A stretch of DNA of 64,000 bases, taken from assembly GCA_021654635.1 (NCBI GenBank), contig AP025179.1, forward strand, positions 992,001-1,056,000, given 5' to 3'. The stretch is from Mycobacterium kiyosense. GTDB taxonomy: Bacteria; Actinomycetota; Actinomycetes; Mycobacteriales; Mycobacteriaceae. Shown here in pieces: positions 47,693 through 57,623 of this stretch; positions within the stretch are counted from its first letter, which is position 1; each line of letters starts with the position of its first letter. The notes under the pieces are model-generated. The model saw only the letters and a program-made list of their open reading frames with translations. It ran no database searches and was not told the origin of the DNA. Both the position numbers and the translations under genes were made by a program.

Positions 47693-48421
47693 ATGCGGAA
47701 GATGACCGCCCGGTCGGTGGTGCTCAGCGTCTTGCTGGGGGCCCACCCCGCGTGGGCCAGCGCCAGCGAATTGATCAGGCTGACAGCTGATTTCGGGATC
47801 AAGGAGACCACCCTGCGGGTGGCCTTGACCCGCATGGTCAGTGCCGGTGACCTGATCCGCTCCGCCGACGGTTACCGCCTCTCGGAGCGATTGCTGGCCC
47901 GCCAGCGCCGTCAGGACGAGGCCATGCGCCCGCCCACCCTGCCCTGGCGCGGCACCTGGCACCTGGTCGTCGTCACCAGCGTGGGCACCGACCCCCGGAC
48001 CCGCGCCGCGCTGCGAAACACCATGCACGACAGCAGGTTCGGTGAGTTACGTGAGGGCGTGTGGATGCGGCCGGACAACCTCGGCCTGAGCCTGGATCTC
48101 GACGTCGCCGCCCGGGTGCGGGTACTGACTGCGCGCGACGACGCCCCGGTGCAGTTGGCCGGCCAGCTGTGGGACCTGGCCGAGTGGGTGGCCGTCGGGC
48201 ACCGGCTCCTCGACGAGATCGCGCGGGCCACGGAGGTCCCGGAGCGGTTCGTGGTGGCCGCGGCGATGGTGCGGCATCTGCTGACCGATCCGATGCTGCC
48301 CGACGAACTGCTGCCCACCGACTGGCCGGGTGCCCGGTTGCGGGCGGCCTACCACGATTTCGCCGCCGAACTGGCCCGGCGACGCGACGAGGCGGAACGA
48401 GAACTGCAGGAGGCGACATGA
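47693..48421 (+). CDS. PaaX-family transcriptional regulator (Rv0674-like)
   Basis: 242 aa. An N-terminal winged helix (SVVLSVLLGAHPAWASASELIRLTADFGIKETTLRVALTRMVSAGDL, quoted in part) resembles PaaX/GntR-like repressors of phenylacetyl-CoA catabolism, followed by a PaaX-type C-terminal domain (WRGTWHLVVVTSV, LREGVWMRPDNL). It sits inside the fadE8-echA4-echA5 operon and may sense an acyl-CoA intermediate; this role is inferred. It overlaps echA5 by 4 bases (ATGA). Confidence 0.85.
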   Translation: MRKMTARSVVLSVLLGAHPAWASASELIRLTADFGIKETTLRVALTRMVSAGDLIRSADGYRLSERLLARQRRQDEAMRPPTLPWRGTWHLVVVTSVGTDPRTRAALRNTMHDSRFGELREGVWMRPDNLGLSLDLDVAARVRVLTARDDAPVQLAGQLWDLAEWVAVGHRLLDEIARATEVPERFVVAAAMVRHLLTDPMLPDELLPTDWPGARLRAAYHDFAAELARRRDEAERELQEAT

Positions 48422-49185
48422 GCGATCTGGTGCGGGTAGAGCGCAACGGCCCGGTGACCACGGTGAGCATCAACCGGCCGCAGGCGCGCAACGCCGTCAA
48501 CGGACCGACGGCGGCCGCGCTGTACACCGCGTTCGAGCAATTCGACCGTGACGAGTCCGCTTCGGTCGCAATTCTACGGGGGGAGGGCGGAACCTTCTGT
48601 GCGGGAGCGGATTTGAAAGCGTTCGGCACATCGGAGGCCAACTCCGTGCACCGCAGCGGGCCCGGCCCGATGGGTCCGTCGCGAATGATGTTGTCCAAAC
48701 CGGTGATTGCCGCGGTGGACGGCTACGCGGTGGCGGGTGGTCTGGAGCTGGCGCTGTGGTGCGATCTGCGGGTGGCCGAGCAGGACGCGGTGTTCGGGGT
48801 GTTCTGCCGTCGCTGGGGGGTTCCGTTGATCGACGGCGGCACGGTGCGGTTGCCGCGGTTGATCGGGCATAGCCGGGCGATGGACATGATCCTCACCGGC
48901 CGTCCGGTCAAGGCCGACGAAGCGCTGGCGATCGGGCTGGCCAACCGGGTGGTCCCCAACGGTGAAGCGCTGCAGGCGGCGCAGCGGCTGGCCGCCGAGC
49001 TGGCCGCGCTGCCGCAGCAGTGTCTGCGCTCGGACCGGCTGTCGGCGATGCACCAGTGGGGTCTGCCCGAGTCCGCGGCGATGGACCTCGAGTTCGCCAG
49101 CATCTCCCGGGTGGCCGCCGAGTCACTGGAGGGCGCATCGCGGTTCGCCGCGGGCGCCGGCCGACACGGCGCGGCCGCCGATTAG
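48418..49185 (+). CDS. echA5: Enoyl-CoA hydratase/isomerase family protein EchA5
   Basis: 255 aa. A crotonase-fold enzyme with the first oxyanion element GEGGTFCAGADLKAFG (~residue 63) and the second AVDGYAVAGGLELALWCDLRVA (~residue 100). FCRRWGVPLIDGGTVRLPRLIG carries the region where hydratases place a second glutamate; here it is Asp-Gly-Gly. It is the last gene of the fadE8 operon. In M. tuberculosis mmpL5-mmpS5 follow; here the next genes are the convergent DUF3060-type pair. Confidence 0.9.
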   Translation: MSDLVRVERNGPVTTVSINRPQARNAVNGPTAAALYTAFEQFDRDESASVAILRGEGGTFCAGADLKAFGTSEANSVHRSGPGPMGPSRMMLSKPVIAAVDGYAVAGGLELALWCDLRVAEQDAVFGVFCRRWGVPLIDGGTVRLPRLIGHSRAMDMILTGRPVKADEALAIGLANRVVPNGEALQAAQRLAAELAALPQQCLRSDRLSAMHQWGLPESAAMDLEFASISRVAAESLEGASRFAAGAGRHGAAAD

Positions 49186-49191
49186 CCGCGT

Positions 49192-49698
49192 TTAACCCTT
49201 GGTGACGGTGTTGCCGGGGCCGATCTTGTCGACCTTCGGGTCGCCGTTCTTGTAGGTGATGGTGTTGTCCATCCCCAGCACGGTGATGCGGGTCTTGACG
49301 TTGTCGATGGTGATCTTGTTGTTCATCCCGCCGACGCTGACGGTGTCGCAGTTGCCGTTGACGGTCAGGGTGTTGTCCGACCCGGTGACGTTCAGCGACT
49401 TGCCCTCTTCGCACGAGATGGTGGCGGTCTGCCCCTTGTATGCGTAGACCACGGTGTTGCCCACCTGCACCGAGGTGCTGATGGTGGGGCCGTTCTCGCC
49501 GGTGGTCGTCTCCGCCGTGCCGCTACTCGACGTGGCTGTCGACGACTTGGCCGACGACGAAGCCGAGCTGCTGCCACCTGGCGGGGTGGCGGTCGAACTG
49601 CAGCCGACCAGCGCTGCCGCGCCGGCGACAGACAGCGCGCCCACCAGGGCCGCCAGCCCCCTCACCCGAGGCGGTAAACCAGTTGTGTTGGCGCGCAT
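49192..49698 (-). CDS. Exported lipoprotein with DUF3060-type repeats (Rv0679c-like)
   Basis: 168 aa. An N-terminal signal of ~30 residues ends with a lipobox (AAALVGCSS), so Cys is lipidated. A low-complexity Ser/Thr linker follows (SSSASSSAKSSTATSSSGT). The C-terminal half has short beta repeats of the pattern I-x-G-x-D/N-N-T/x-I-T (NVTGSDNTLTVNGNCDTVSVGGMNNKITIDNVKT, in part), which suggests a small beta-solenoid. It faces the periplasm or outer envelope. Function unknown. It pairs with the related gene at 49739. Confidence 0.85.
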   Translation of the reverse strand: MRANTTGLPPRVRGLAALVGALSVAGAAALVGCSSTATPPGGSSSASSSAKSSTATSSSGTAETTTGENGPTISTSVQVGNTVVYAYKGQTATISCEEGKSLNVTGSDNTLTVNGNCDTVSVGGMNNKITIDNVKTRITVLGMDNTITYKNGDPKVDKIGPGNTVTKG

Positions 49699-49738
49699 AG
49701 TTTTTCGATCCTCTCCAGGTTTGAGGGGTTGGCTGGGT

Positions 49739-50116
49739 TCAGGCGCCGACGCGCTGGATCCGGTTGGTCATGCCCAATTCGCGACCGCGGTCCCAGATGA
49801 ACGGGTCGCCGTTGTGGAAGAACACGGTGCCGTCGTAGCCGTAGACCGTGATGTCGTTGATCACCGTGTCGGCGATGACGGTGTTGGACGTCCCCATCAT
49901 CGTGACCGCCCAGCAGGTGCCCTTGGCGGTGACGATGTTGGCGGTCCCGTTGACGATCAGGGTGGAGTCATTGCAGTCGATCGTCGTCTCGATGCCCTGC
50001 CCGGTGATGTGGGTGTCGCCGTTCTTGGCATGCGCGACCGGGGCCGGGGCGGCGCAGATGGCAGCAATGCTCGACGCACTGAGTGCCAGTGCTGCGGCGG
50101 CGGTTGTCCATCTCAC
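49739..50116 (-). CDS. Secreted DUF3060-type protein (Rv0680c-like)
   Basis: 125 aa. A cleavable signal peptide of ~30 residues (TTAAAALALSASSIAAICAAPAPVAHA) is followed by beta repeats like those of the downstream lipoprotein (IDCNDSTLIVNGTANIVTAKGTCWAVTMMGTSNTVIADTV, in part). The C-terminus is FIWDRGRELGMTNRIQRVGA. The two genes appear to be an old tandem duplication. It lies divergent from the TetR gene. Confidence 0.83.
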   Translation of the reverse strand: MRWTTAAAALALSASSIAAICAAPAPVAHAKNGDTHITGQGIETTIDCNDSTLIVNGTANIVTAKGTCWAVTMMGTSNTVIADTVINDITVYGYDGTVFFHNGDPFIWDRGRELGMTNRIQRVGA

Positions 50117-50233
50117 TGCGGGCCCCCCTGTCGTCGGGCGGGTGATGTGCGTCTGAGCCTACGTCGAAGGGCCGGTGGGACGACAGACCCAACACGAGAA
50201 CCGCGCGTGGGTGTCGGCCGCTGCTGGTCGGAG

Positions 50234-50254
50234 TCAACTAGAGTCATTAGTTGA
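50234..50254. promoter_or_regulatory. Operator candidate upstream of the TetR gene
   Basis: TCAACTA and its exact complement TAGTTGA flank a 7-base spacer (GAGTCAT), a 21-bp site 30 bases upstream of the ATG at 50285 and in the divergent interval with the DUF3060 gene. It is typical of TetR autoregulatory sites. Binding is inferred. Confidence 0.5.
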
Positions 50255-50284
50255 ACGGCCATCTGAACCGAAGGGCGAACCGCC

Positions 50285-50938
50285 ATGGCAGCTCAGCCGG
50301 ATCCACCGTCGACCGGTGCCCGCGCGCGCGGCGGGAAGTCCGGGACCCGCCAGGCCAAGCTGAGTCGCGACGGCATCGTCGAGGGCGCGCTGACGTTCCT
50401 GGACCGCGAGGGCTGGGATTCGCTGACCATCAACGCCCTGGCCACCCAGCTCGGGACCAAGGGGCCGTCGCTGTACAACCATGTCGACAGCCTCGAGGAC
50501 TTGCGCCGGGCGGTGCGCATCCGGGTCATCGACGACATTATCACGATGCTGAATCGGGTCGGGGAGGGCCGGGCCCGCGACGACGCCGTGCTGGTCATGG
50601 CCGGCGCCTACCGCAGCTACGCGCATCACCATCCGGGCCGGTACTCGGCGTTCACCCGGATGCCGTTCGGTGGCGAGGACCCCGAGTACTCGGCTGCGAC
50701 CAAGGGGGCGGCGGCACCGGTCATCGCGGTGCTGTCGTCCTACGGCCTGGACGGCGAGGACGCGTTCTACGCCGCGCTGGAGTTCTGGTCGGCGATGCAC
50801 GGCTTCGTGCTGCTGGAGATGACCGGCGTGATGGACGACATCGACACCGACGCCGTCTTCTCCGACATGGTGTTACGGCTGGCGGCTAGCATGGACACCC
50901 GCAGCGCGGTGTCCGCCGACCGGGATGTGCTCCGCTGA
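50285..50938 (+). CDS. TetR-family transcriptional regulator (Rv0681-like)
   Basis: 217 aa. The helix-turn-helix is in KLSRDGIVEGALTFLDREGWDSLTINALATQLGTKGPSLYNHVDSLEDLRRAV (residues ~32-85, quoted in part). It is followed by a TetR_C ligand domain (HHHPGRYSAFTRMPFGGEDPEY ... FWSAMHGFVLLEMTGVM). The N-terminal 30 residues are basic and disordered (ARARGGKSGTRQAK). Ligand unknown. It precedes the rpsL promoter. Confidence 0.88.
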   Translation: MAAQPDPPSTGARARGGKSGTRQAKLSRDGIVEGALTFLDREGWDSLTINALATQLGTKGPSLYNHVDSLEDLRRAVRIRVIDDIITMLNRVGEGRARDDAVLVMAGAYRSYAHHHPGRYSAFTRMPFGGEDPEYSAATKGAAAPVIAVLSSYGLDGEDAFYAALEFWSAMHGFVLLEMTGVMDDIDTDAVFSDMVLRLAASMDTRSAVSADRDVLR

Positions 50939-50966
50939 CCGCTCCGGCGCCGGTGGAAGGACCGCT

Positions 50967-50996
50967 TTGACCTGCCAGACCAGCGGCGGGTATTGT
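50967..50996 (+). promoter_or_regulatory. Putative SigA-type promoter of the rpsL-rpsG-fusA-tuf operon
   Basis: TTGACC (50967-50972) and TATTGT (50991-50996) are separated by 18 bases. The -10 sequence is the same as at the rpoB promoter. The rpsL ATG is about 205 bases downstream. Confidence 0.7.
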
Positions 50997-51200
50997 GGTG
51001 GCTCGTGCCTGGCGGCTTACGGCGCCTGACGTAAGGGAACGAATGCCGGGCTAATTCGCATGTCCACGACGCATCGGAGCTGGCTCCGGTGCCCCGCGTA
51101 TGCGACACGCCCGGACGTGGGGTGACGAGTGAACCCCTTCGCGGGGCATAACTGCAGTACAGAGACTTGACGTAGAACGAGAGACAGAGAAAGCCGGTAG

Positions 51201-51575
51201 ATGCCAACCATCCAGCAGCTGGTCCGCAAGGGTCGTCGCGACAAGATCGCCAAGGTCAAGACCGCGGCTCTGAAGGGCAGCCCGCAGCGTCGTGGCGTGT
51301 GCACTCGCGTGTACACCACCACCCCGAAGAAGCCGAACTCGGCGCTCCGGAAGGTCGCCCGTGTGAAGCTGACCAGCCAGGTCGAGGTGACCGCCTACAT
51401 TCCCGGTGAAGGGCACAACCTGCAGGAGCACTCGATGGTGCTGGTGCGTGGCGGCCGGGTGAAGGACCTGCCCGGTGTCCGTTACAAGATCATTCGCGGT
51501 TCGCTGGACACCCAGGGCGTGAAGAACCGCAAGCAGGCTCGCAGCCGTTACGGCGCCAAGAAGGAGAAGAGCTGA
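51201..51575 (+). CDS. rpsL: 30S ribosomal protein S12
   Basis: 124 aa. The S12 core is intact with Lys43 ([12 protein letters not shown]) and Lys88 ([13 protein letters not shown]), the two classical streptomycin-resistance positions, both wild type. The Asp in VKDLPG that is often beta-methylthiolated is present. Its stop codon shares one base with the rpsG ATG (TGATG). Confidence 0.98.
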
Positions 51576-52047
51576 TGCCGCGCAAGGGGGCCCGCACCCA
51601 AGCGTCCGTTGGTCAACGACCCGGTCTACGGGTCGCAGCTGGTCACCCAGCTGGTGAACAAGGTTTTGCTGCAGGGGGAAGAAATCGCTGGCCGAACGCA
51701 TTGTCTATGGTGCGCTCGAGCAGGCCCGCGACAAGACCGGCACCGACCCGGTGATCACCCTCAAGCGTGCTCTGGACAACGTCAAGCCCGCTCTGGAGGT
51801 GCGTAGCCGCCGCGTCGGCGGCGCGACCTACCAGGTGCCCGTCGAGGTGCGTCCGGACCGGTCCACCACGCTGGCACTGCGCTGGCTGGTCAGCTTCTCG
51901 CGGCAGCGCCGGGAGAAGACGATGGTCGAGCGGCTGGCCAACGAGATCCTCGATGCCAGCAACGGCCTGGGTGCCTCCGTCAAGCGGCGTGAGGACACCC
52001 ACAAGATGGCCGAGGCAAACCGCGCCTTCGCGCACTATCGCTGGTGA
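51575..52047 (+). CDS. rpsG: 30S ribosomal protein S7, with two +1 frameshifts
   Basis: 156 aa after correction. The C-terminal two thirds ([36 protein letters not shown], in part, to AFAHYRW) are open and conserved. Two G-runs each have five G where four are expected: 51586-51590 (MPRKG-PAPKRP) and 51674-51678 ([12 protein letters not shown]). Removing one G at each restores the full S7 sequence. S7 is essential, so these are almost certainly sequencing errors. It is coupled to rpsL by a one-base overlap. Confidence 0.95.
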
Positions 52048-52117
52048 CGCAGCCGGCGCAGTAGCCGGAGCGCTGACAGCGAACTAACCAAGCAATCGAA
52101 AGAGTGGGAAGACTTCT

Positions 52118-54226
52118 GTGGCACAGAAGGACGTGCTGACCGACCTGAGCAAGGTCCGCAACATCGGCATCATGGCGCACATCGATGCCGGCAAGACCAC
52201 GACCACCGAGCGCATCCTCTACTACACCGGTATCAGCTACAAGATCGGTGAGGTGCACGACGGTGCCGCCACCATGGACTGGATGGAGCAGGAGCAGGAG
52301 CGGGGTATCACCATCACCTCGGCCGCTACCACGACGTTCTGGAAAGACCACCAGATCAACCTGATCGACACCCCCGGGCACGTCGACTTCACCGTCGAGG
52401 TGGAGCGCTCGTTGCGGGTGCTGGACGGCGCTGTTGCGGTGTTCGACGGCAAGGAGGGCGTCGAGCCGCAGTCCGAGCAGGTCTGGCGGCAGGCCGACAA
52501 GTACGACGTCCCGCGCATCTGCTTCGTCAACAAGATGGACAAGATCGGCGCCGACTTCTACTTCTCGGTGCGCACCATGGAAGAGCGGTTGGGCGCCAAC
52601 GTCATTCCGGTGCAGTTGCCGATCGGTTCCGAGGGCGACTTCGAGGGCGTCGTCGACCTGGTCGAGATGAACGCCAAGGTGTGGCGGGGCGAGACCAAGC
52701 TGGGCGAGACCTACGACACCATCGAGATCCCGGCCGATCTGACCGAGCGGGCCGACGAGTACCGCACCAAGCTGCTCGAGGCGGTCGCCGAGACCGACGA
52801 GGCGCTGCTGGAGAAGTACCTGGGCGGCGAGGAACTCACCGTCGAGGAGATCAAGGCTGCGCTGCGCAAGCTGACGATCAGCTCCGAGGCGTACCCGGTG
52901 CTGTGCGGCAGCGCGTTCAAGAACAAGGGCGTGCAGCCCATGCTGGACGCCGTCGTCGACTACCTGCCGTCGCCGCTGGACGTGCCGCCGGCCGTGGGCC
53001 ACGCCCCGGGCAAGGAGGACGAGGAGATCGTCCGCAAGCCGTCCACCGACGAGCCGTTCTCGGCGCTGGCGTTCAAGGTCGCGGCGCACCCGTTCTTCGG
53101 GAAGCTGACCTACGTCCGGGTGTACTCGGGCAAGGTCGACTCCGGTTCGCAGGTCATCAACGCGACCAAGGGCAAGAAGGAGCGGCTGGGCAAGCTGTTC
53201 CAGATGCACTCGAATAAGGAGAACCCGGTCGAAACCGCTTCGGCGGGCCACATCTACGCGGTGATCGGGCTGAAGGACACCACCACCGGCGACACCTTGT
53301 GCGACCCGAACAACCAGGTCGTGCTGGAGTCGATGACCTTTCCGGACCCGGTGATCGAGGTGGCCATCGAGCCCAAGACCAAGAGCGACCAGGAGAAGCT
53401 GAGCCTGTCGATCCAGAAGCTCGCCGAGGAGGATCCCACCTTCAAGGTGCACTTGGACCAGGAGACCGGCCAGACCGTGATCGGCGGGATGGGCGAGCTG
53501 CACCTGGACATTCTGGTGGACCGGATGCGCCGCGAATTCAAGGTCGAGGCGAACGTCGGCAAGCCGCAGGTGGCCTACAAGGAGACCATCAAGCGCAAGG
53601 TGGAGAACGTCGAGTTCACCCACAAGAAGCAGACCGGTGGCTCGGGTCAGTTCGCCAAGGTGCAGATCAGCCTGGAGCCCTTCACCAGCGAGGACGGCGC
53701 CACCTACGAGTTCGAGAGCAAGGTCACCGGTGGGCGCATCCCGCGCGAGTACATCCCGTCGGTGGATGCCGGTGCGCAGGACGCCATGCAGTACGGCGTG
53801 CTGGCCGGCTACCCCCCTGGTGAACTTGAAGGTCACGCTGCTCGACGGCGCTTTCCACGAGGTTGACTCGTCGGAAATGGCGTTCAAGATCGCCGGTTCG
53901 CAGGTTCTGAAGAAGGCTGCGCAGCAAGCGCAGCCGGTGATCCTGGAACCGATCATGGCCGTCGAGGTCACCACACCCGAGGACTACATGGGTGATGTGA
54001 TCGGCGACCTGAACTCCCGCCGTGGCCAGATCCAGGCCATGGAGGAGCGGGCAGGAGCGCACGTGTCGTCAAGGCGCACGTGCCGCTGTCGGAGATGTTC
54101 GGCTATGTCGGCGACCTGCGGTCCAAGACGCAAGGCCGGGCGAACTACTCCATGGTGTTCGACTCCTACGCCGAAGTGCCGGCGAACGTGTCGAAGGAAA
54201 TCATCGCCAAGGCGACCGGCGAGTGA
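52118..54226 (+). CDS. fusA: Elongation factor G, with two compensating frameshifts
   Basis: About 702 aa. The translocation GTPase. G1 [12 protein letters not shown] is near residue 17, G3 DTPGHVDF near residue 86 and G4 NKMD near residue 140. Domain IV contains [11 protein letters not shown]6 run at 53812-53817 (five expected) shifts the frame by +1 at [18 protein letters not shown] -1 change at about 54050-54064 (MEERAGA / [18 protein letters not shown]) restores the original frame, and the protein ends ...AKATGE at 54226. The gene is essential, so this is read as error. The start is GTG at 52118. Confidence 0.95.
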
Positions 54227-54325
54227 TCTTCAGCCAGGAGTAACCTGGCCCGGTTACAACCGCGGCAAAACCTAGAAAAATCAAAACTGCTTTAACGAGC
54301 ACCAACAGTCCAGGAGGACACAGAA

Positions 54326-55516
54326 GTGGCGAAGGCGAAGTTCCAGCGGACCAAGCCCCACGTCAACATCGGGACCATCGGTCACGTTGACCACGGCAAG
54401 ACCACCCTGACCGCGGCTATCACCAAGGTCCTGCACGACAAGTACCCGGACCTCAACGAGTCCAAGGCGTTCGACCAGATCGACAACGCTCCTGAGGAGC
54501 GTCAGCGCGGTATCACGATCAACATCGCGCACGTGGAGTACCAGACGGAGAAGCGTCACTACGCGCACGTCGACGCCCCCGGCCACGCGGACTACATCAA
54601 GAACATGATCACCGGTGCCGCCCAGATGGACGGCGCGATTCTGGTGGTCGCGGCGACCGACGGCCCGATGCCGCAGACCCGTGAGCACGTGCTGCTCGCG
54701 CGTCAGGTGGGCGTGCCCTACATCCTGGTGGCGCTGAACAAGTCGGACGCCGTCGACGACGAGGAGCTGCTCGAGCTCGTCGAGATGGAGGTCCGCGAGT
54801 TGCTGGCCGCCCAGGAGTTCGACGAGGACGCCCCGGTGGTTCGGGTCTCGGCGCTCAAGGCGCTCGAGGGCGACGCCAAGTGGGTCGAGTCGGTCGAGCA
54901 GCTGATGGACGCGGTCGACGAGTCGATTCCGGACCCGGTCCGCGAGACCGACAAGCCGTTCCTGATGCCCGTCGAGGACGTCTTCACCATCACCGGCCGC
55001 GGCACCGTGGTCACCGGTCGGGTGGAGCGCGGCGTGGTCAACGTGAACGAGGAAGTCGAGATCGTCGGCATCCGCCCGACCACCACCAAGACCACGGTCA
55101 CCGGTGTGGAGATGTTCCGCAAGCTGCTCGACCAGGGTCAGGCCGGCGACAACGTCGGTCTGCTGCTGCGTGGTGTCAAGCGTGAGGACGTCGAGCGCGG
55201 TCAGGTCGTCATCAAGCCCGGCACCACCACGCCGCACACCGAGTTCGAGGGCCAGGTCTACATCCTGTCCAAGGACGAGGGCGGCCGGCACACGCCGTTC
55301 TTCAACAACTACCGTCCGCAGTTCTACTTCCGCACCACCGACGTGACCGGTGTGGTGACGCTGCCGGAGGGCACCGAAATGGTGATGCCCGGTGACAACA
55401 CCAACATCTCGGTGAAGCTGATCCAGCCCGTCGCCATGGACGAGGGGCTGCGGTTCGCGATCCGGGAAGGTGGCCGCACCGTCGGCGCCGGCCGGGTCAC
55501 CAAGATCATCAAGTAA
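54326..55516 (+). CDS. tuf: Elongation factor Tu
   Basis: 396 aa with no frameshift. It has G1 GHVDHGKTT (~residue 19), [16 protein letters not shown], and the kirromycin/aa-tRNA domains ([30 protein letters not shown]). The start is GTG at 54326 after CCAGGAGG. It is the last gene of the str operon and is followed by a hairpin terminator. Confidence 0.98.
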   Translation: MAKAKFQRTKPHVNIGTIGHVDHGKTTLTAAITKVLHDKYPDLNESKAFDQIDNAPEERQRGITINIAHVEYQTEKRHYAHVDAPGHADYIKNMITGAAQMDGAILVVAATDGPMPQTREHVLLARQVGVPYILVALNKSDAVDDEELLELVEMEVRELLAAQEFDEDAPVVRVSALKALEGDAKWVESVEQLMDAVDESIPDPVRETDKPFLMPVEDVFTITGRGTVVTGRVERGVVNVNEEVEIVGIRPTTTKTTVTGVEMFRKLLDQGQAGDNVGLLLRGVKREDVERGQVVIKPGTTTPHTEFEGQVYILSKDEGGRHTPFFNNYRPQFYFRTTDVTGVVTLPEGTEMVMPGDNTNISVKLIQPVAMDEGLRFAIREGGRTVGAGRVTKIIK

Positions 55517-55531
55517 GTCTGTTCGGAACGG

Positions 55532-55565
55532 AGCCCGGACCGTCATGTGGCGGTCCGGGTTCTGT
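55532..55565 (+). terminator. Terminator of the str operon
   Basis: CCCGGACCG (55534-55542) pairs with CGGTCCGGG (55551-55559) around TCATGTGG, followed by TTCTGTCGTTTCT, a loose T-rich tail, 15 bases after the tuf stop. Confidence 0.8.
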
Positions 55566-55650
55566 CGTTTCTGGGTCGTTTCCGGTGTAGTTTCCCGGGG
55601 CCGTTTCCGGGGTTCGTGCGGGCCGCGCCATCGCCTTACCGCCCCGCCCA

Positions 55651-55704
55651 ACGTCACGCTGGCGTGACTCTCGCCGCTCGAGCGTCACGCTGGCGTGACG
55701 CTCG
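55651..55704. repeat. Two palindromes of the CGAGCGTCACGC family
   Basis: CGAGCGTCACGC (55679-55690), spacer TG, GCGTGACGCTCG (55693-55704) is a perfect palindrome with the same arms as the element at 42209-42234. Just upstream is a shorter copy, CGTCACGC-TG-GCGTGAC (55652-55668). The family thus appears twice in this window, both times downstream of a highly expressed operon. Confidence 0.75.
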
Positions 55705-55805
55705 GCGAGGTGGCGGGCGGCGCCGGGGCTCGGCGGCGAGGTGGCGGGCGGGGCCCGGGGCTCGGCGGCGAGGTGGCGGGCGGCGCCGGGGCCCGGCGGC
55801 GAGGT
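55703..55805. repeat. GC-rich tandem repeat, unit about 31-32 bp
   Basis: Three imperfect copies of CGGCGGCGAGGTGGCGGGCG followed by GCGCCGGGGC-like sequence start near 55703, 55731 and 55763, with a partial fourth at 55794. The block has almost no A or T. I see no credible gene in 55517-55904; the ORFs there are repeat translations. Confidence 0.7.
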
Positions 55806-55904
55806 AAGGAGGCGGCCTTGCCGGCGGCGCGAATTTGGGATCGGTAGCCCCAACCCGAGCGCTAGTGTGACATCACCTTTCGGGCTCTAGCGAGGAGTGG
55901 GCAC

Positions 55905-56687
55905 ATGCTGGCGCGGTATATCAAGATGCAACTGCTGGTGCTGTTGTGCGGCGGCCTGGTCGGGCCGATCTTCCTGGTGGTCTACTTCGCGACCGGGTTC
56001 GGGCAGGTGCTGTCGTGGATGTTCTACGCCGGCCTGCTGATCACGGTCGCCGATGTGCTGATCGCCATCGCGATGACGTATTACGGGGCGAACGCGCAGG
56101 CCAAGTCGGAGTTCTTAGAGCAGCACGGGGTGCTGGCGCTGGCGCAGATCGTCGGGCTCACCGAGACCGGAACCCGCATCAACGACCAGCAGGTGGTCAA
56201 GGTGCGCCTGCACGTTTCGGGGTCGGGGATCACGCCGTTCGAGAGCGAAGACCGCGTCATCGCCAGCGTGACCCGGCTCGGCAACCTCACCGCGGGCAAG
56301 CTCGTCGTGCTGGTCGACCCCGCCACCAACGAATACCGAATCGACTGGGAGCGAAGCGCATTGATCAACGGGCTGGTGCCCGCCCAGTTCTCCGTCGAGG
56401 AAGACGGCCGAACCTACGACCTGCGTGGCCAGTCCGGGCCGTTGCTGGAGATTCTGCAGATCCTCAAGGCCAACAACATCCCGCTGAACCGGATGGTCGA
56501 CGTCCGTTCGAATCCGGCACTGCGGCAACAGATTCAGGGGGTGGTGCGCCGGGCCGCCCAATCGCAGGCGGCGCCGCAGTCCTCGGTCGCCGACCGCCTG
56601 CAGGAACTGGACTCGCTGCGCGCCAGCGGCGCGGTCAACGACCAGGAGTACGCCAGCAAGCGCGCCCAGATCATCTCCGAGATCTGA
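55905..56687 (+). CDS. Membrane protein with C-terminal SHOCT-like domain (Rv0686-like)
   Basis: 260 aa. Two N-terminal transmembrane helices, about residues 9-28 (LLVLLCGGLVGPIFLVVYFA) and 35-57 (VLSWMFYAGLLITVADVLIAIAM), precede a soluble region with beta character (VVKVRLHVSGSGITPFESEDRVIASV). The last 30 residues (VADRLQELDSLRASGAVNDQEYASKRAQI) match the short SHOCT oligomerisation motif. Function unknown. It lies between tuf and the mycofactocin-type SDR, as in M. tuberculosis. Confidence 0.83.
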   Translation: MLARYIKMQLLVLLCGGLVGPIFLVVYFATGFGQVLSWMFYAGLLITVADVLIAIAMTYYGANAQAKSEFLEQHGVLALAQIVGLTETGTRINDQQVVKVRLHVSGSGITPFESEDRVIASVTRLGNLTAGKLVVLVDPATNEYRIDWERSALINGLVPAQFSVEEDGRTYDLRGQSGPLLEILQILKANNIPLNRMVDVRSNPALRQQIQGVVRRAAQSQAAPQSSVADRLQELDSLRASGAVNDQEYASKRAQIISEI

Positions 56688-56753
56688 CCGCGCCGCCCTC
56701 GCGGACCAGCAGTGAGCCAACTAGAACACGTTTCAATTCCGCTGCTAACGTAA

Positions 56754-57598
<845 letters not shown>

Positions 57599-57623
57599 GC
57601 GGCCGCCGTGGTATGAACACCAC

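Noticed and set aside
51575..54226. Programmed ribosomal frameshifting in rpsG or fusA
   Set aside because: The shifts occur at plain homopolymers without slippery-heptamer or downstream structure evidence, in genes never known to frameshift, and match the indel pattern elsewhere.
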